From the NCBI GenBank assembly GCA_905178155.1, contig CAJINV010000005.1:2975754-3039753 (forward strand): 64,000 nucleotides of DNA, in the 5' to 3' direction. Origin of the DNA: Amoebophrya sp. A120. Its lineage: Eukaryota; Sar; Dinophyceae; Syndiniales; Amoebophryaceae. Shown here piece by piece: positions 42,181 through 55,240 of this stretch. The translations under genes were made by a program, and so were the position numbers. Below the pieces are notes generated by a model that saw only the letters and a list, made by a program, of their open reading frames with translations, ran no database searches and had not been told where the DNA came from. Positions within the stretch are counted from its first letter, which is position 1, and the number at the start of each line of letters is the position of its first letter.

Positions 42181-43824
42181 AGGGGATGTGCAGGCGTTTC
42201 TTCCTAATCGCGAAAAAATGCTGATGATCCCGCCCCGGTGAAAGAGTTGATTTCTGTGACCGTGTCAGCATGAGGTCGTGCGAGCCGGAACCGCATCTGC
42301 CTTCCGGATCTGTAAGAAGTACGTGTAAGCCGGAGGACGGACTCATGACTCGGACTCAACGGACTTGCCACGCGGCTTCGTTTCGCGTCAGTGCGGCGAT
42401 CATGAAAGAAACGCTTCGTAAAGTTGTTCGCCGAAGTCAGTGTTTGAGTCGAATCCGTCTGCTTGCACATTGACTGTTGCCCATGTGGCTAGAAAAAGGC
42501 GGGAGACGTGAGTGTGAGCGAAACTTAGTCGAGCGTGCGAGGTTAAAGGCGCGAGATGGATTGAGGAGGCACTGAAAAAATAGCAATCGTTCTGTGAGGC
42601 AGAGTAGTCGCGAACGCGATGCGGGCGCGCTTCTTTCTCTCCGCCACATTGGCGTAAGGGGAGTGCCGGCCCGCCAAGCGCTTCGCCAGAACGGATCGGC
42701 GCGCTTGCTCGGGGGCGGAGGCGCGGGCCGCGGAGGCGCCCCGCGCGCGGCGAGTAGTGGCGGCCCGCCCGGTGTTGTGCCGTCCTCTTGGGGGACGGAG
42801 CTGGTGGGGGGTGTGCTGGGCCTGGGCGGTCGCGCGGAGATGTTCAGGGGGAGTCTGGGCAATTACTGTGGCGGCGCGGCGCCGAAATTGCGCCGGATCG
42901 CAAAGCGCCGCGCCCCGTGGCGGGCGCGCGCATACCGCGGGCGCCCAATGCTGACGCTGGTAGCGGAGAGAGGTTTCCCGGGACCGCGCGCGGGCGGGCG
43001 AAGGCAAGGCATCAGTCGACCAGTAAAGGCGCGGCCTGTGCGTTTTCTCGGAATGCGCAGCAACGAGAAAGGTTGCCCAAGTTGCGCGCCCGGCTTGACA
43101 GCGACGGCCGCACTACTTCCCAAGCAGCCGCCGCCCCCGCGGCCCACCCATCTGGCCACAACCCCCGGGAATGCGGTCAGCCACTAGGCCGCTCCCGCCA
43201 TGGGGGCGGCTGCGCTTGTAGCCCTGTTCTGGGCGCGCACCCTTGCCGGCCGCGCGCGCCAGATAAGCAGCCGTGGCGATTTGGGCGCGTGGCCCCTTCC
43301 GTTCCGGCGGCGCCCTTTTTCGCCCCACCACGGGAGGTGCATGCAGCCGCGCGCAGCATCCGGAAGTCGCGCAGGTGCCGGGTGCATTGCATCGAAGCGG
43401 CCGCCGCAAGCCCGGCCGTTTTTACTTTTTTGAACGAAGCCGACTATGACGTACGCGTACCACTCGGTGGCGTTGCTGGTGCTTTTTTTCGATTTTCAAT
43501 TGAGTGTTCGCTGAGCACATGTCTTTAGGTAGCGTCGTTAGAGCTTGTCCATTACTTTATTCGGAAGTCGTCTTTCGGTCGTCGTACTTGTGTCGAGCCA
43601 ATTGTCGTTACAGTCAAGTCCCTGACTTTCTTTCGCTCGCAAAGCCAACCGCTGCCAGCATTTCGCAGTGCGAAGAAAAACACCACGGAGTGAATTCTAG
43701 AACAAAAATCATACTACAAACGCAATAAATAAGTCTCCTTCTAGTTGGCTGCGGGCCCACGTGAAAAAGGGGCATGAAGAACGACGCCTGGGTATCATTA
43801 TTCTACTAAAAAATATCGCCCAGG
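42181..43824. other. Intergenic with GC-rich island
   Basis: Positions about 42600-43440 are very GC-rich with overlapping long open frames in all six frames, which is expected from composition alone; none has a recognisable domain. The flanks are ordinary. No gene called. Confidence 0.6.
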
Positions 43825-46800
43825 ATGGAGGAGGAAACCCATATGGACCTCCTGAACGACGAGGCCGAGGACCAAACCGGGGCAGTGGTCATCGGCTTCG
43901 AGCAGGAGGAAAAGGGCGCACACGTGCTTGGATTCGAGGATGAAGTGTCGCCAAAGGTACAGACAAATTGCAGCGATCAAGCTTTTTATGTTCTCGCGGT
44001 TTTTTTGGAGGTAATCAGGAACACAAGCTGAATTGCACTAGGCTCTTCCCTACGTGTAATTTCTTCGATCTTCACAAGTGCATCGTTCATACCTTTCAAT
44101 GAAAAAACCTTCCAGGTATCCGCCGTCCTGAAACACGACCACATGATAAATGTGAGTCTCGAGTCCGACTCGAACAACCTCGACCCGCAGGCCTGGGCAG
44201 AGGAGGTCCAGAAAACCACTTCCGGTTCCTGGTGGATAGACGCGGTGATTTATCCTCAGTAAAAACTGCGTCCCATAGTCAACCTGCTAGGCAAACCAAC
44301 AAGCTGTGGCTGTTGCGCATGACAAGTTTCGCCTCGTAGTGTAATCCTATTGAGCTCGTTTTGAAGCGTCACAGATCTAGCACATCGCGCGCATTGAAGC
44401 ATTACAAAAAAAGAGGAGACAATGCTTCTCATGGGGCTCCGCATGAGAGACACTGCGTCACCATGCAGATCTGCACTACAACTATGCAAGTGGGGACGTT
44501 TTTACTTAGGATATGACTCTCGGGAGGTTGTCAAGACTCGCGGAACGATACAGCGTGATGCGGACCATGCACGCGCCGTTCGTGGTTTGGAAGGAGTACC
44601 TGCAAGTGCAGAGGGACAGGTAGATGATCCGAGTTTTGGTTTGTCGTGTGTGAAGTTTGTACTGCATAAATTGCAGGTCGTGTTGTACAAGAACAAAACA
44701 CATTTTTTTTTTCGCATACTTGTGGTTTTCTCATGCAACTACAAAGCCCATTCTCGTTTCTAATTCTATCAGGAGAAAAATCGACCGGAGACGATTTTTC
44801 CAAGTTCTCTTCCGGTCATGGCGCTTCCGACTCCTCGCACGCAATCCCAAGACCGCGAAGATAATCAAGGGTGGCATGCGATTACGGCGTGTTGTGCGGA
44901 GTAGGATAAAAGCGGCGTGGGATCCGGTACAATGACCTGAGTTTTCTTATCCACAAAATTCATTTTGTCAGGAGTACTTTTTGACCACGCATAGAATGTT
45001 TTTACCTGACGTAAGAGTACCTCTCCATTCGTCGTCAAAACAGCTCGTCCGTCCGGTTCTGGTCGGCCGAACGACCAAGCAGTCCAGCGCTCTAGCAAAA
45101 CTGTTGAAACTGGTGATGTTCCGAAATCTCGCCTTCACTTTCCGAGACGGAAAGCTGCAACACGCGTGCTTCCAAGCCTGGGCGGCCTACAAGGATTGTC
45201 ATAACGAGAGAGCGAGTAAACCGGCGGGGAATAATATCAAGGGAAAAAGGAAGTCCGTCAAGGAAGAAGCAGACGTCCCATTGGGCAGGGAGGTAAAAAT
45301 TGCTGCTTCTCCAGTTCATCTGCTGTCCTAGGAGGATGTTTAACAACTTGATGGTATGAGAAGAGTCTGGTCGTGAAGTAGATTTGATGCTAACTACTCT
45401 CCAACAACATCTATCGTAGATCTCCTCCGGCGAAGAGCTGCTGCAGAAAAGCCGGCCCTTCATCCGGAAGGTGATGCAAAAAGCGTGGGCCCGGTGGCAA
45501 CGGACGATAAAGTGGTGGATGTCGCCATCGGAGTGGCAGCTCTGGCACACTGAAGCGTATTATTCATTGGTCGTTTAGTGTTTGATACACTTGTATACTG
45601 CTCCTCCTGCAGCTAGGACACCTATCATGCACTCCGTTGGGCTTTGACTTGTCGTAGCGTTTTTCATGGAGAAATGAGATTGTCGTGCTGAGTAGCGGAA
45701 TATTCTAGCCGTCATACTTCTCCTTTTCCAGCTATTACCACGGGGAAATTCCCCACCCGCCACGACACGTGGCGGAAACCAATGCGCCCCCGCTCCACGA
45801 ACCGCTAGTCAGTTCGAGCACGTGGGGCCAGATTTCTGTGAAGAAGTCTGGGGAGCAGATGGACCTGGACGGTTACTACAATCAAGTTCTCGGGGACGAC
45901 TGGGTGCCCTTCCCCCACGTGCAACCGGAGGAGGACGAGGACGCGGCGTTGCAGCTAGAGCTACAATCCACGACAACACCCAGCGGGCGACTGGCGTTTT
46001 CGCACAAGAGCAAATTTTCGAGCAAGCTGAGGAACATTGCGCATAAGGTAGCTTCAGGATTTTCAATTTTTTATTTGATTATGGTGATCGGGTTTTTCTT
46101 TTTCTTTTTTCTTTTTGTCGTGCAGAATGAGATTTTATTGTTTAACTTTATCGAAGTGGTGCTGTATTTTGAATTTGCGAATTATGCTATTCAGATCGGC
46201 GGCACGTCGCTGTTGACGAATCGGGCTGCGACTGCAGAGGAAAAGCTTGAGGAGCAATCGAAAACCTTGCGCAAGTATGCGGAGGGCGCAGAAACGACCG
46301 CGAAGCCGACAGAGGTGAAAATTTTGACAGTGGTATTTTGTCCTATGTATTTGCATTTGTCATTACAGTCATACATAATAATTCTGATTTACCGTTTCAG
46401 CATCACGTAAAAACACAGAACTCCTCTGAGCAGCCAGTGCTTCACGGTAGATACAGCCCGCGCACCTTGGTTATCCTGCGGAACGTGGACAAGACACGGA
46501 AAATCACAGCGCCGGTGAGTGAAAAAGAGCAGAAGCAGATCGACGACATTTCGGTTGCGGACACGGAGGAGGTGTCAGAAGTGGAGCCCGCCGCCAGTTC
46601 CTCCAGTGCAGCACCTGCCACAAACGCCCGCGCCTCCTCTTCCTCTTCCGTTCGGCTAGAAGACCGCGGGGTCGTAGACGAGAAGGATGTAGTAAAAGCA
46701 GTGGACGACGTCACCGGAAATAAATCGCAAAGACAGATACCTGCAGTGGGTAGAAGTAGTACTAGCGGCGCAGCATCACCTACGAGGAACGGTGAAGAAG

Positions 46801-46964
46801 AAGACGACGATACAGCTCCGAAGCCAACCGGCCCGGGCGGGACGGGCAAACCCGCGTCGGCCTACATGAAACTGAAACGAACAGTGACGCAAGGGGGCGC
46901 GCCCACGGTGCAGCCGGTGACCCTGAAACCTCGGAAATCGGTGGCGGAGGAGAAAAAATCGTAA
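43825..46964 (+). CDS. Sfi1-like helical-repeat protein, 648 aa
   Basis: Ten exons (43825-43956, 44116-44250, 44519-44619, 44773-44926, 44972-45010, 45044-45292, 45420-45556, 45732-46047, 46195-46314, 46401-46964) sum to 1947 bp with all phases matching. The middle carries several short basic helices with spaced Trp/Phe: FVVWKEYLQVQRD, FFQVLFRSWRFRLLA, ACFQAWAAYKD and VMQKAWARWQRTIKWW. This resembles Sfi1-type repeats, which bind centrin in centrosome or basal-body fibres. The N-terminus is acidic and the C-terminal 190 residues are Ser/Glu-rich and disordered. Eight introns are ordinary GT-AG and one (44251-44513) is an introner element. The Sfi1 link rests on repeat pattern only, so a centrin-binding role is a suggestion. 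Confidence 0.6.
44251..44513. mobile_element. Introner element, family B
   Basis: Starts TATCCTCAGTAAAAACTGCG and ends GGACGTTTTTACTTAGGATA. Flanks TGATT/TGACT. Joins WWIDAV/TLGRLSR. Confidence 0.9.
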
Positions 46965-48177
46965 AGAACCGAAAGAAAATTGTGGGTTTTTTCGGTTTTG
47001 TTTTCAATAATGAATTTTTGTGACGTTATTAGAACGCAAAACATGTGGACGAGGTAGTATTCGTTTCAACAGCTGCCAAAATGTTCGAAAGACGGAAACT
47101 CCTCGGGGAGAAGAGGGCAAAGAAATGTTCATTTTTCGACTCTGATAGCGAAGTACGTAGGTATGATCCTTGAAAAAGACAAAAGACTCAGGCAGAATTG
47201 TTCCAGATTTTAGACTTTTAGACAAAGCACTACCACCTCCAGAACAAAGGGGGTCGGCGTAGTGAAGAGCAAGCAAAAGGCATTTTGCTTCTCCTTCTAC
47301 GGAGGTGTGTGTACTCACACCAACGAAGTAGCCTCTGCTTGGCGTCGACACGACAAGAATGTGACAAGAAAACAGATTTCAGGTTAATGCAAAGCTTCCA
47401 AATAGATATAGAAATGGTGTGACTGTGACTCAGAGCTGAGCCTGCACGATGGGCCGAAAAAAATTTCCTGTACAATATTTGAAATTAGACCATTCTGTAT
47501 CTAACTGGCTGAGGATCGTTGACCTTTGTATCAAATTGCTTGTACGATGACGGTTACTTACTGACTTATTTTCACAGTGATGGCACCACTCAGAACCCCT
47601 GAGGTGTGCGATGGGCGGAGGAGGTCAGGAAAAAAAGACAAAGAACCGAGGAACGGAAGGGAACGAGAAACAAAGATGGCTTAAACATTGATTTGTCGTT
47701 GTTGTGTTCGTGATTGTATCGCTGTTTACCCCCCATGAGAAGTCGCTCTTACGATTGCGAGATGCGAAAGGCATTCTCTTCGAACAGCGGATGAGTTTAT
47801 TTCCAAATCAAGTGGCAGACGCGCCGAGCTGTAGCTATGTTAAGTGTCGTTGAGAAGATGACGATGAGAGTTGGAAGTAGATGCAACTGTGGGAAGATGA
47901 TGTTGGGACTACATTAATATTAGCAAGAAGAGAACGATTGTTTGCTGAGTATACAAGAACATCGCTTTCAGTTCCAGCTGTGTGACAAAGTGACTTTGAA
48001 TGCTTCCAAATTCCAAATTCAATCGACATGATAGAGAAAGCCGGAGAGGATTAAAAATCTTGTGTTACCACATTTGAAAAGACGAGATAGTATCCACTAG
48101 TAGACGACTTCAGTGAAGAGCCAATTCATCTCTTGTGTCGCTTCAGAATCTTTTTCGAAAAAAAGCAAACACTCAAA
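46965..48177. other. Intergenic, no supported gene
   Basis: About 1.2 kb between the Sfi1-like gene and SHMT. No open frame or repeat worth calling was seen. Confidence 0.6.
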
Positions 48178-50205
48178 ATGGCGAAGACTCTCGCGGAGCA
48201 AGATCCCGTCATGGCGGAGCTGCTCGACGCGGAAAAAACGCGTCAGCAGTCCTGCATTGAACTCATCGCCAGCGAAAACTTCACGAGCAAGGCGGTATAG
48301 GGATACCGGACGATTTTTTTCTTATGCATAAAACAGCCGTCAATCTCGCATAGGCTTAGGCATGCAACATTGATCAAGACTTCTAGCACATGTAAAAAGA
48401 AATAGGTTGAAAAAAAACAAATCTTAGGTGATGGAATGTCTCGGTTCTGTCCTGACTAACAAGTACAGCGAGGGGCAGGCGGGCGCCCGCTACTACGGTG
48501 GGAACGAGGTGATCGATAAAATCGAGAATCTCTGCAAGGACCGTGCGCTGTCCGCCTTCGGCCTGGACCCCGAGGAGTGGGGCGTGAACGTGCAGCCATA
48601 TTCTGGGTCGCCTGCCAATTTTGCGGTTTACACCGGCTTACTGAAGCCACACGACCGGGTGATGGGCTTGGATCTGCCCTCAGGGGGACACTTGACCCAC
48701 GGATACTACACGGCGTCTGGTAAGAAGTACTTTCTTTCTATGGTGAAACATGTAGTTTTTGCTGTGCATGCAACACGTATGTAGTTACGCATGACAAAGA
48801 ACAATGGTATCCATCTTGCTGATGTTGTTCTTGCATTACAACAAGGTAAGAAAATCTCCGCCACCTCGATCTACTTCGAATCCTTGCCGTACACCGTCCG
48901 GTCCGATACGGGTTTAGTGGATTTCGAGCAGCTCCGGGAGCGCGCAAAGCTGTTTCGACCCGCGATGCTACTGTGCGGCGCGTCGGCCTACCCGCGGGTC
49001 CAGGAGTGGGCAAAGTACAAGGAAATCGCCGACGAGGTGGGCGCGATTCTCATGGCGGACATGGCGCACATCAGTGGATTGGTCGCCACGGGGGAGCACC
49101 CTAGCCCGTTTCCGTTCTGCGATGTGGTATTCGCTTGTGTTGGTTTTTTCGGTGGCATGGCAAAATATCACTCATGATCTCTGTGCTGCCCTGAGCAGGC
49201 ATTGCAATCTGCTTGGCAGGTTGACGTCGAAAAAGCCGCACCAAAAAATCGATCAGGTCACCACCACCACACACAAGTCGCTCCGGGGGCCGCGAGCCGG
49301 TATGATCTTCTACAAAACCAAGGACGCAAAGTTCCCGAATGTGAAGGAGAGAATAGACATGGCAGTGTTCCCCGCACTGCAGGGAGGGCCGCACAACCAC
49401 CAGATCGGGGCACTCGCGGTGCAGCTGGCAGAGGTGCAGACGGACGATTTTAAAGTCTACGCCGGGAATGTCGTGAAGAACGCAAAGGCGCTAGCGACGG
49501 CACTAGAGAAGCTGGGCAACAAGTAGCAATTTACTGACAGTGGTCTTGTGATGATGCCCTTTTCCATCTATGAAAGCAAAGTCGTTTCTAGTTTCGCACT
49601 AAGTACTTATGCATCATGGTCACCGTGAGAAGACGCATGCTCAACACCTTCCGAAATACCATACCAGGCTCGTCGCCGGCGGCACGGACACCCACCTACT
49701 GCTCGTGGACTGCATGAAGTGGGGCGTGAACGGAAGGAAGACAGAGTTGGTCTGCGATTTGGCGTCGATCACGCTGAACAAAAACTGCATCCCGGGCGAC
49801 ACCAACGCCCTCAGTCCCAGCGGAGTCAGGATAGGTAGAGATAATTTCATTTGTCATAATTGCTGTGGAACAGCAGGACAAAAAATGGCCGAGCTGCGCC
49901 TGCTCTTCTTGCAATTTTAAATTATCATGACAAAAAAAAATCGATGGTTTCCTTTCACCGGCCGAGTCGAAACGTCTTCTTCAGGTACCTGTGCCATGAC
50001 GACCCGGGGCTGCACGGAGGCGGATATGGTAATCATCGCGGAGTTCGTGCATCGCGCCATCCAAATCGCAGTGAAAGTGCAGGAGGTGAAGGGAAAAAAA
50101 ATCAAGGATTTCGAGCAGGACCTGTCGAGCAACCCGGACATTGTCGCGCTAAAGGCCGAGTGTAACGCCTGGGCGGGGAAGTTCTTCTTCCCGGGGATGG
50201 TGTAA
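48178..50205 (+). CDS. SHMT: Serine hydroxymethyltransferase
   Basis: Six exons (48178-48294, 48428-48719, 48846-49126, 49257-49522, 49668-49834, 49985-50205) total 1344 bp, giving 447 residues. The enzyme moves a one-carbon unit between serine/glycine and tetrahydrofolate, using pyridoxal phosphate. Family landmarks are [11 protein letters not shown] at the start, [20 protein letters not shown], the substrate region HLTHGYYT, and the cofactor motif [14 protein letters not shown], whose Lys forms the Schiff base. [20 protein letters not shown] precedes it, and [13 protein letters not shown] lies near the end. There is no N-terminal extension, so a cytosolic form is likely. All five introns are short and fit GT-AG. 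No introner element interrupts the gene, in contrast to its neighbours. Confidence 0.97.
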
Positions 50206-51507
50206 CTGTGAAATAAACCAACTTGTTCCGCAAAATTTTGTTCTTGCCACGAAACCTCCGCCTTTGTTCCAAAGCGAACACAAAATGGAATTTGTGAACA
50301 CAAAAGAAATCTTACAGTACAGCTTATTTCCCCTCTTGCAAATAAGTAGCGGTCGGACCTCGGTTTGCAGTTTCCCTCGACTACTACCTTCCGGCTGGGC
50401 TTGATTCCCGCACTTTTGCGTTGTCTATCTAAAGAACACAGTACAGCTGCGGCTACTAGGGTCGTCCTCCACTTGAATTGCTTCGCGCCAGCACTTGCAG
50501 TTCAAGAAAACGAACGCCATAACAAAGGAACCCACTACTTAGTACTTGCTTACCAAAGGCGTTTTTCAGGAAAATTTTTGTCCAGTCCTAGTGTTTTCTT
50601 TTCCTGAAAAAGGGTTTGTTGACTCACCTCAATGACGATTGTTTATTACGCGACCCGTGTAACAGACAGGCTCGCTTTTGGCGTTCTAACTCTACGGCAG
50701 ACGCCTCTGATCCATCCGCAAGGAAAACGCGGACTACTCGCACAGGCCGGTGGGAGCTGAGTCCTCGCTATGCCAAAGAACTTTTGTGAACTGTTTGAAA
50801 AAACTTTTATTTTCCAACGAGAAGATGAACCTCCTTTTCCGCTCGAGAATATCGATTTCGGACAATCTAATTATTATTTTGACGCAAGAAAGTAGACTTT
50901 GAAGTTGAGAAATTCCCGAAATGAAAAAAAGCACTCTTTCCCAACAAAACAACAGAACTTGCAGGCCTTTGGTCCTTTACCATTTGCAAGAATGGGCACA
51001 GAAGAGTTCTTGTAGTGCTGCGAATGTCCCTGTTTCGTCGCATTCGCAAAATGGTTTGCCTTGCTGTTGTACAGGATCTGGTTCCGGAGATGAAGTTCTT
51101 CTCTTTCATGAAAAGCTAAAGCAGATCTCAAGGTCAGCCGCGAAGATAGATCTCATGACATGAGAACAAAGGCGATCATATTGTTTCGCGAGATCAGAAA
51201 GAGGTCATAGAAGATACCCATAATGTCTCACCCTGATGGAGATCTTTGTCTATGGTTCGACTTTGGGTTTGATGTGAAAATAGAAGCAACGTAGCTACTT
51301 CACTCTCACTTACGACTCACTTTCTCTCTTCACCAGCGTTATGTTGTTATCCTGTTTCACGACATCAGTTCTTACACAGTAGAAGTACACAACGAACCAG
51401 TATCGCAGAGTAAAAAAACTGATAACCAACCGCGACAAGAACCGCACTGATATTAAAGGAACCCTGTCGAAGATAAGGAAGTTATTCATTCAGTAATTTC
51501 AAATTCG
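50206..51507. other. Intergenic, no supported gene
   Basis: About 1.3 kb between SHMT and PheRS alpha. Short open frames lack recognisable content. Confidence 0.6.
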
Positions 51508-54318
51508 ATGACCACGGCCTCCCGGACCGCCGCCGCAGACCGCAGCCTGGCCCAAAACCTGAAAGCAAATATGACCGTTCCCCCGGCGTTTCCGTTCACG
51601 AAGGAGGTGTTGATAGACTTCCTATCCACCACCTCAACCGCGGTAGAAACACTGAAACTCGCTGAAGAGCAAAAATGGGACCACAACAGCGTCGTTGGGG
51701 CGGTGAAGAGTCTCCAAGCGACAGGAGCGATCACGGCGGAGGCAAAACAACGTAAGATTTTTCATATCGCGTGGGGGGCTGTTTCATGATCATGGTTCAT
51801 TTTTCGACGTCATGTGTATCAATTGTGCATTTCTTTGTTCATGAAAGAGCTCAGGAGCATCAGCATGATAATGTTTACATGTTATGGTCAACATCAACCC
51901 CAGATTCCGGGTGGCGGTGCACGGAAGAGGGCGAGAGGTGCGTGGCACAAGGGTCCCCCGAAATCCGAGTGGTCGCTGACGTGAAGAAGCACCCAAGCAC
52001 CACGCAGGATGAGATCACGAGCCGGCTGGGAAAGGACGTCGTGGCGGTCGGTTTCGGCCAGGCAATGAAGAACAAGTGGATTGAACAGGTGAGAAATTGT
52101 TTCTATATGAAGATCATCGAGGTCAAGATCGATGTTGACAGTGGAAAAAATCTTCATCAATATTAGTGCACACGCATTGATCAGATTCATGTTGATGAAA
52201 GTTGATCTATCAAAATCCATACCCCCCAAAAAAAAACGCAAAAAAAAAACAGAACAACCAGCAGCCGAAGAAGGAGCTCGCACCTGGAGAAAAGAAGGAG
52301 AAGGGTCCACCACCCACCTTTGTAGTAACAGCGAAGGGCGAGGCGCCGGTGGACGAGACGGCACAATTACTCTCGCAGGTCCAGTCCGGCGCACTCACAG
52401 ACGAAAAGACGCTGCAAGCGCTGAAGAAGAGAAAACTAATTGCGGTATCTATTGCTTTTCTACATCCACGATTTATTGTACTAGTCATGATGCGCTAATC
52501 GGAAGAAAGAGGAATAAGAGCGTCAATGTGACTGAGCAGCTGCAAATCAATGCGATGCAAAATAAGTACTTACAGCTGCTCGGAGCTGCTGGCGCCAGAA
52601 ACTTGAAAGAGCAGATGTGAAATAAGTGATTCTTCCACCTAATTATCTTCAGATGCAATCCTTGACGGGGTACCTGATTACCAAGGACGCCGCTTTCGAC
52701 AGCAAGGCCCGCGCGCAAAAAGGCATCGCGGAGCTGACCGAGGCACAGATCGCCTCGGGGGAGTGGAAGACCGCGAACTACAAGCCCCTCAACTTCCAGG
52801 CGCAGGGCGCCCAGCTCCCCGCGGGCCAGCTGCACCCCTTGCTGAAGGTGCGGGAGCACTACCGACGGACCTTCTTCCAGATGGGCTTTCAGGAGATGAA
52901 AACCAACCGCTTCGTCGAGTCTTCGTTCTGGAACTTTGACACGCTGTTCCAGCCGCAGCAGCACCCGGCCCGAGACGCGCACGACACCTTCTTCTGCGAG
53001 TCCCCGGAAGCGGCGAACGAGCACTTGATCCCAAAAGACTACCTGGAGGACGTCAAAACGATGCACGAAAAAGGAGGTATATAGATACTGATTCACTGAT
53101 ATGGTGCGGTCCTCTTGTGTTAGACGCTTGAATTTTGGAATTTGCATAATGGGAAAAACTTTTTTTATGCGACATCATGAACACAAAATCTAAATCTATC
53201 TCAAAACCCAGGCCACGGCTCCATCGGGTGGCGGTACACGTGGAGCAAGGAGGAATATCAAATGTAAAAATGTCTGGGTCTGGAAGATTGCCAGGTTTGT
53301 CATGCACGGTTTGCATGACGTGTGAGGTCTGTGATGCAGGCCCTAGCATCACAGATTCTGTGAGATCTTTACCATGCCTTTTCCGCATGAGAAACTGCCT
53401 CTCGGCCTTCTCAAAAGTGAACAGCTTTATTGGTAATCATGCAACACAGATTTTTGTATGATTCAGATTTGGCATGACAAGTTGTACTCTTCCAGACCCA
53501 GACATTTTTGCATTTCATAAGGAAGCCCTCACCACCATCCTCCGAACGCACACCACCGCCTGCACGTCCCGCGTCCTGTACGACCACGCGCAGAAGTGCA
53601 AGAGGAACGGCAAGTGGAAGCCGTTGAAGTGCTTTTCCGTCGACCGGGTCTTCCGCAACGAGACGCTGGATGCGACCCATTTGGCGGAGTTTCACCAGGC
53701 GGAGGGGTTCGTGGCGGACAAAAACCTTACGCTCGGGCATTTGATCGGCTTGTTCAAGGAGTTCTTCAGCCACATCAACATAAAAAACCTGAAGTTCAAA
53801 CCCGCCTACAACCCCTACACGGAACCAAGTACTTACTTACCTGCTGCTGTGTTGGTTTCTTTGTTTGTATAATGCAGTTGGTCATAATTGGTACTGAAAC
53901 CATAGACGAAGTACACGCATGAAAAGAAGTTTTAAAATCACGATAGCGGCATTCACAAAAATCATGATGAAAAATATTAAACTGCCGCTTCCACCCAGGT
54001 ATGGAGATCTTCGGGTACCACCCCGGTCTGAAGAAAACCATCGAGATCGGGAATTCCGGTGTGTTCCGACCGGAGATGCTGCGACCCATGGGGCTGCCGG
54101 AAGACGTCCGCGTGATCGCCTGGGGCCTGTCGCTCGAGCGGCCGACCATGATCCTGTACGGGATTAAAAACATCCGGGACTTGGTCGGGGAGAAGATCGA
54201 CGTGAACACCCTGCGACAAAACCCCGTCTGCTGGTTCCCAGAGCCGGAAGAAGCAGAGGACGGGAACAATAAATCCACCACACCAAACGGAACGACGGAG
54301 CAGAACAATCGGGTGTGA
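51508..54318 (+). CDS. FARSA: Phenylalanyl-tRNA synthetase alpha subunit
   Basis: Seven exons (51508-51751, 51904-52088, 52253-52444, 52653-53076, 53212-53255, 53525-53828, 53999-54318) sum to 1713 bp, giving 570 residues. It is the catalytic subunit of the cytosolic alpha2beta2 enzyme that charges tRNA-Phe. The N-terminal winged-helix part (about 1-200) reads MKNKWIEQ and [12 protein letters not shown]. The class II core follows: [48 protein letters not shown], motif 2 [19 protein letters not shown] and motif 3 [20 protein letters not shown]. Five introns fit GT-AG; the sixth, 53256-53519, is a family A introner element that lies between conserved blocks and is removed in frame. A short Asn/Thr-rich tail ends the protein. 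Confidence 0.96.
53256..53519. mobile_element. Introner element, family A
   Basis: Perfect duplication AGGAA. Starts TATCAAATGTAAAAATGTCT and ends ACATTTTTGCATTTCATA. Joins [13 protein letters not shown] in PheRS alpha. Confidence 0.94.
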
Positions 54319-55240
54319 TGAGGACGACGTCATGATGGTGTCCCCTTGAACTTCTGCGCAGCGGAGGTTCAAGAACCACGACCAATTTTCATGTTCCTGA
54401 AGAAAGGCAGGAATCCGTGAGGGGATAATTGCTGCTTCGAAAAAACCTGTGAAGATGTCTTGACGCCCGAAGTAAGTAAAACAGATTATGTGAGAGTTCC
54501 ACATTTGGAATAGTGCGCGCGCTGATTGAGTACAGCGGATTGGAATTATGCTCGTGCTCGTCGCACCTTGGCGAAAATTGGGAACTTGAATACGTTCTCT
54601 GAGCAGATCGGTGTTCTTTCAGTATTGTGGATTGTACTTAAGTATTTACTTCGTTCGGGATCGACAAAGTCAAGAGACAGTCTCTCTGTTGAAGTCGTTG
54701 GCGCCGTAGTTCGTTACGCAAAATAAACGCCTGATGTATTTCCAGTCGTAAACCAACGTTGTTGTCGTGTAGGAAACAAAACTTCGTAGCACCGAAGCCG
54801 GAGTTTCTACGTATTTTTTCTCGCGAGGAAAAGAGGGGTGGAGTAATTCGTACATGATAGTCGTGAAATTAGATCTGAAACTCAAGCAAATTCATCTATG
54901 TAAAGTGATCCTGCCGCGCAAAGTAAGCCGAACTTTGATATCATCTGGACAAATTGATATCCAGTAGAGAAAAATTTTTTTTTCGTCAAGAGGGAGGACA
55001 AGAGGAAGAAGTAAACAGAAAATCAGCACATTGGGGCGGCCTGCGCGCTCGGGCGCGGTCTTGTCTATCAGGACACGCCGAATCCGACCGCGGACGTCGG
55101 ATCGCCACCGGGCCCGGAAGCTTGTCCTTCACAGCGAGGACAACAGACATCGAGATCATGGTACAGTGTCGACCTGCAGATGTACACAGTGGCACAGTCA
55201 AAAATGCTGCTATTGTTCTCAAAAGTTCTCTGTATTGAAG
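54319..55240. other. Intergenic, no supported gene
   Basis: About 0.9 kb. A modest GC-rich stretch near 55030-55130 precedes the next gene. Nothing else seen. Confidence 0.6.

Noticed and set aside
42594-43528. Several long overlapping frames in the GC-rich island
   Set aside because: All frames are open at once, with Arg/Ala/Gly/Pro-rich translations and no conserved motif. Composition explains them.
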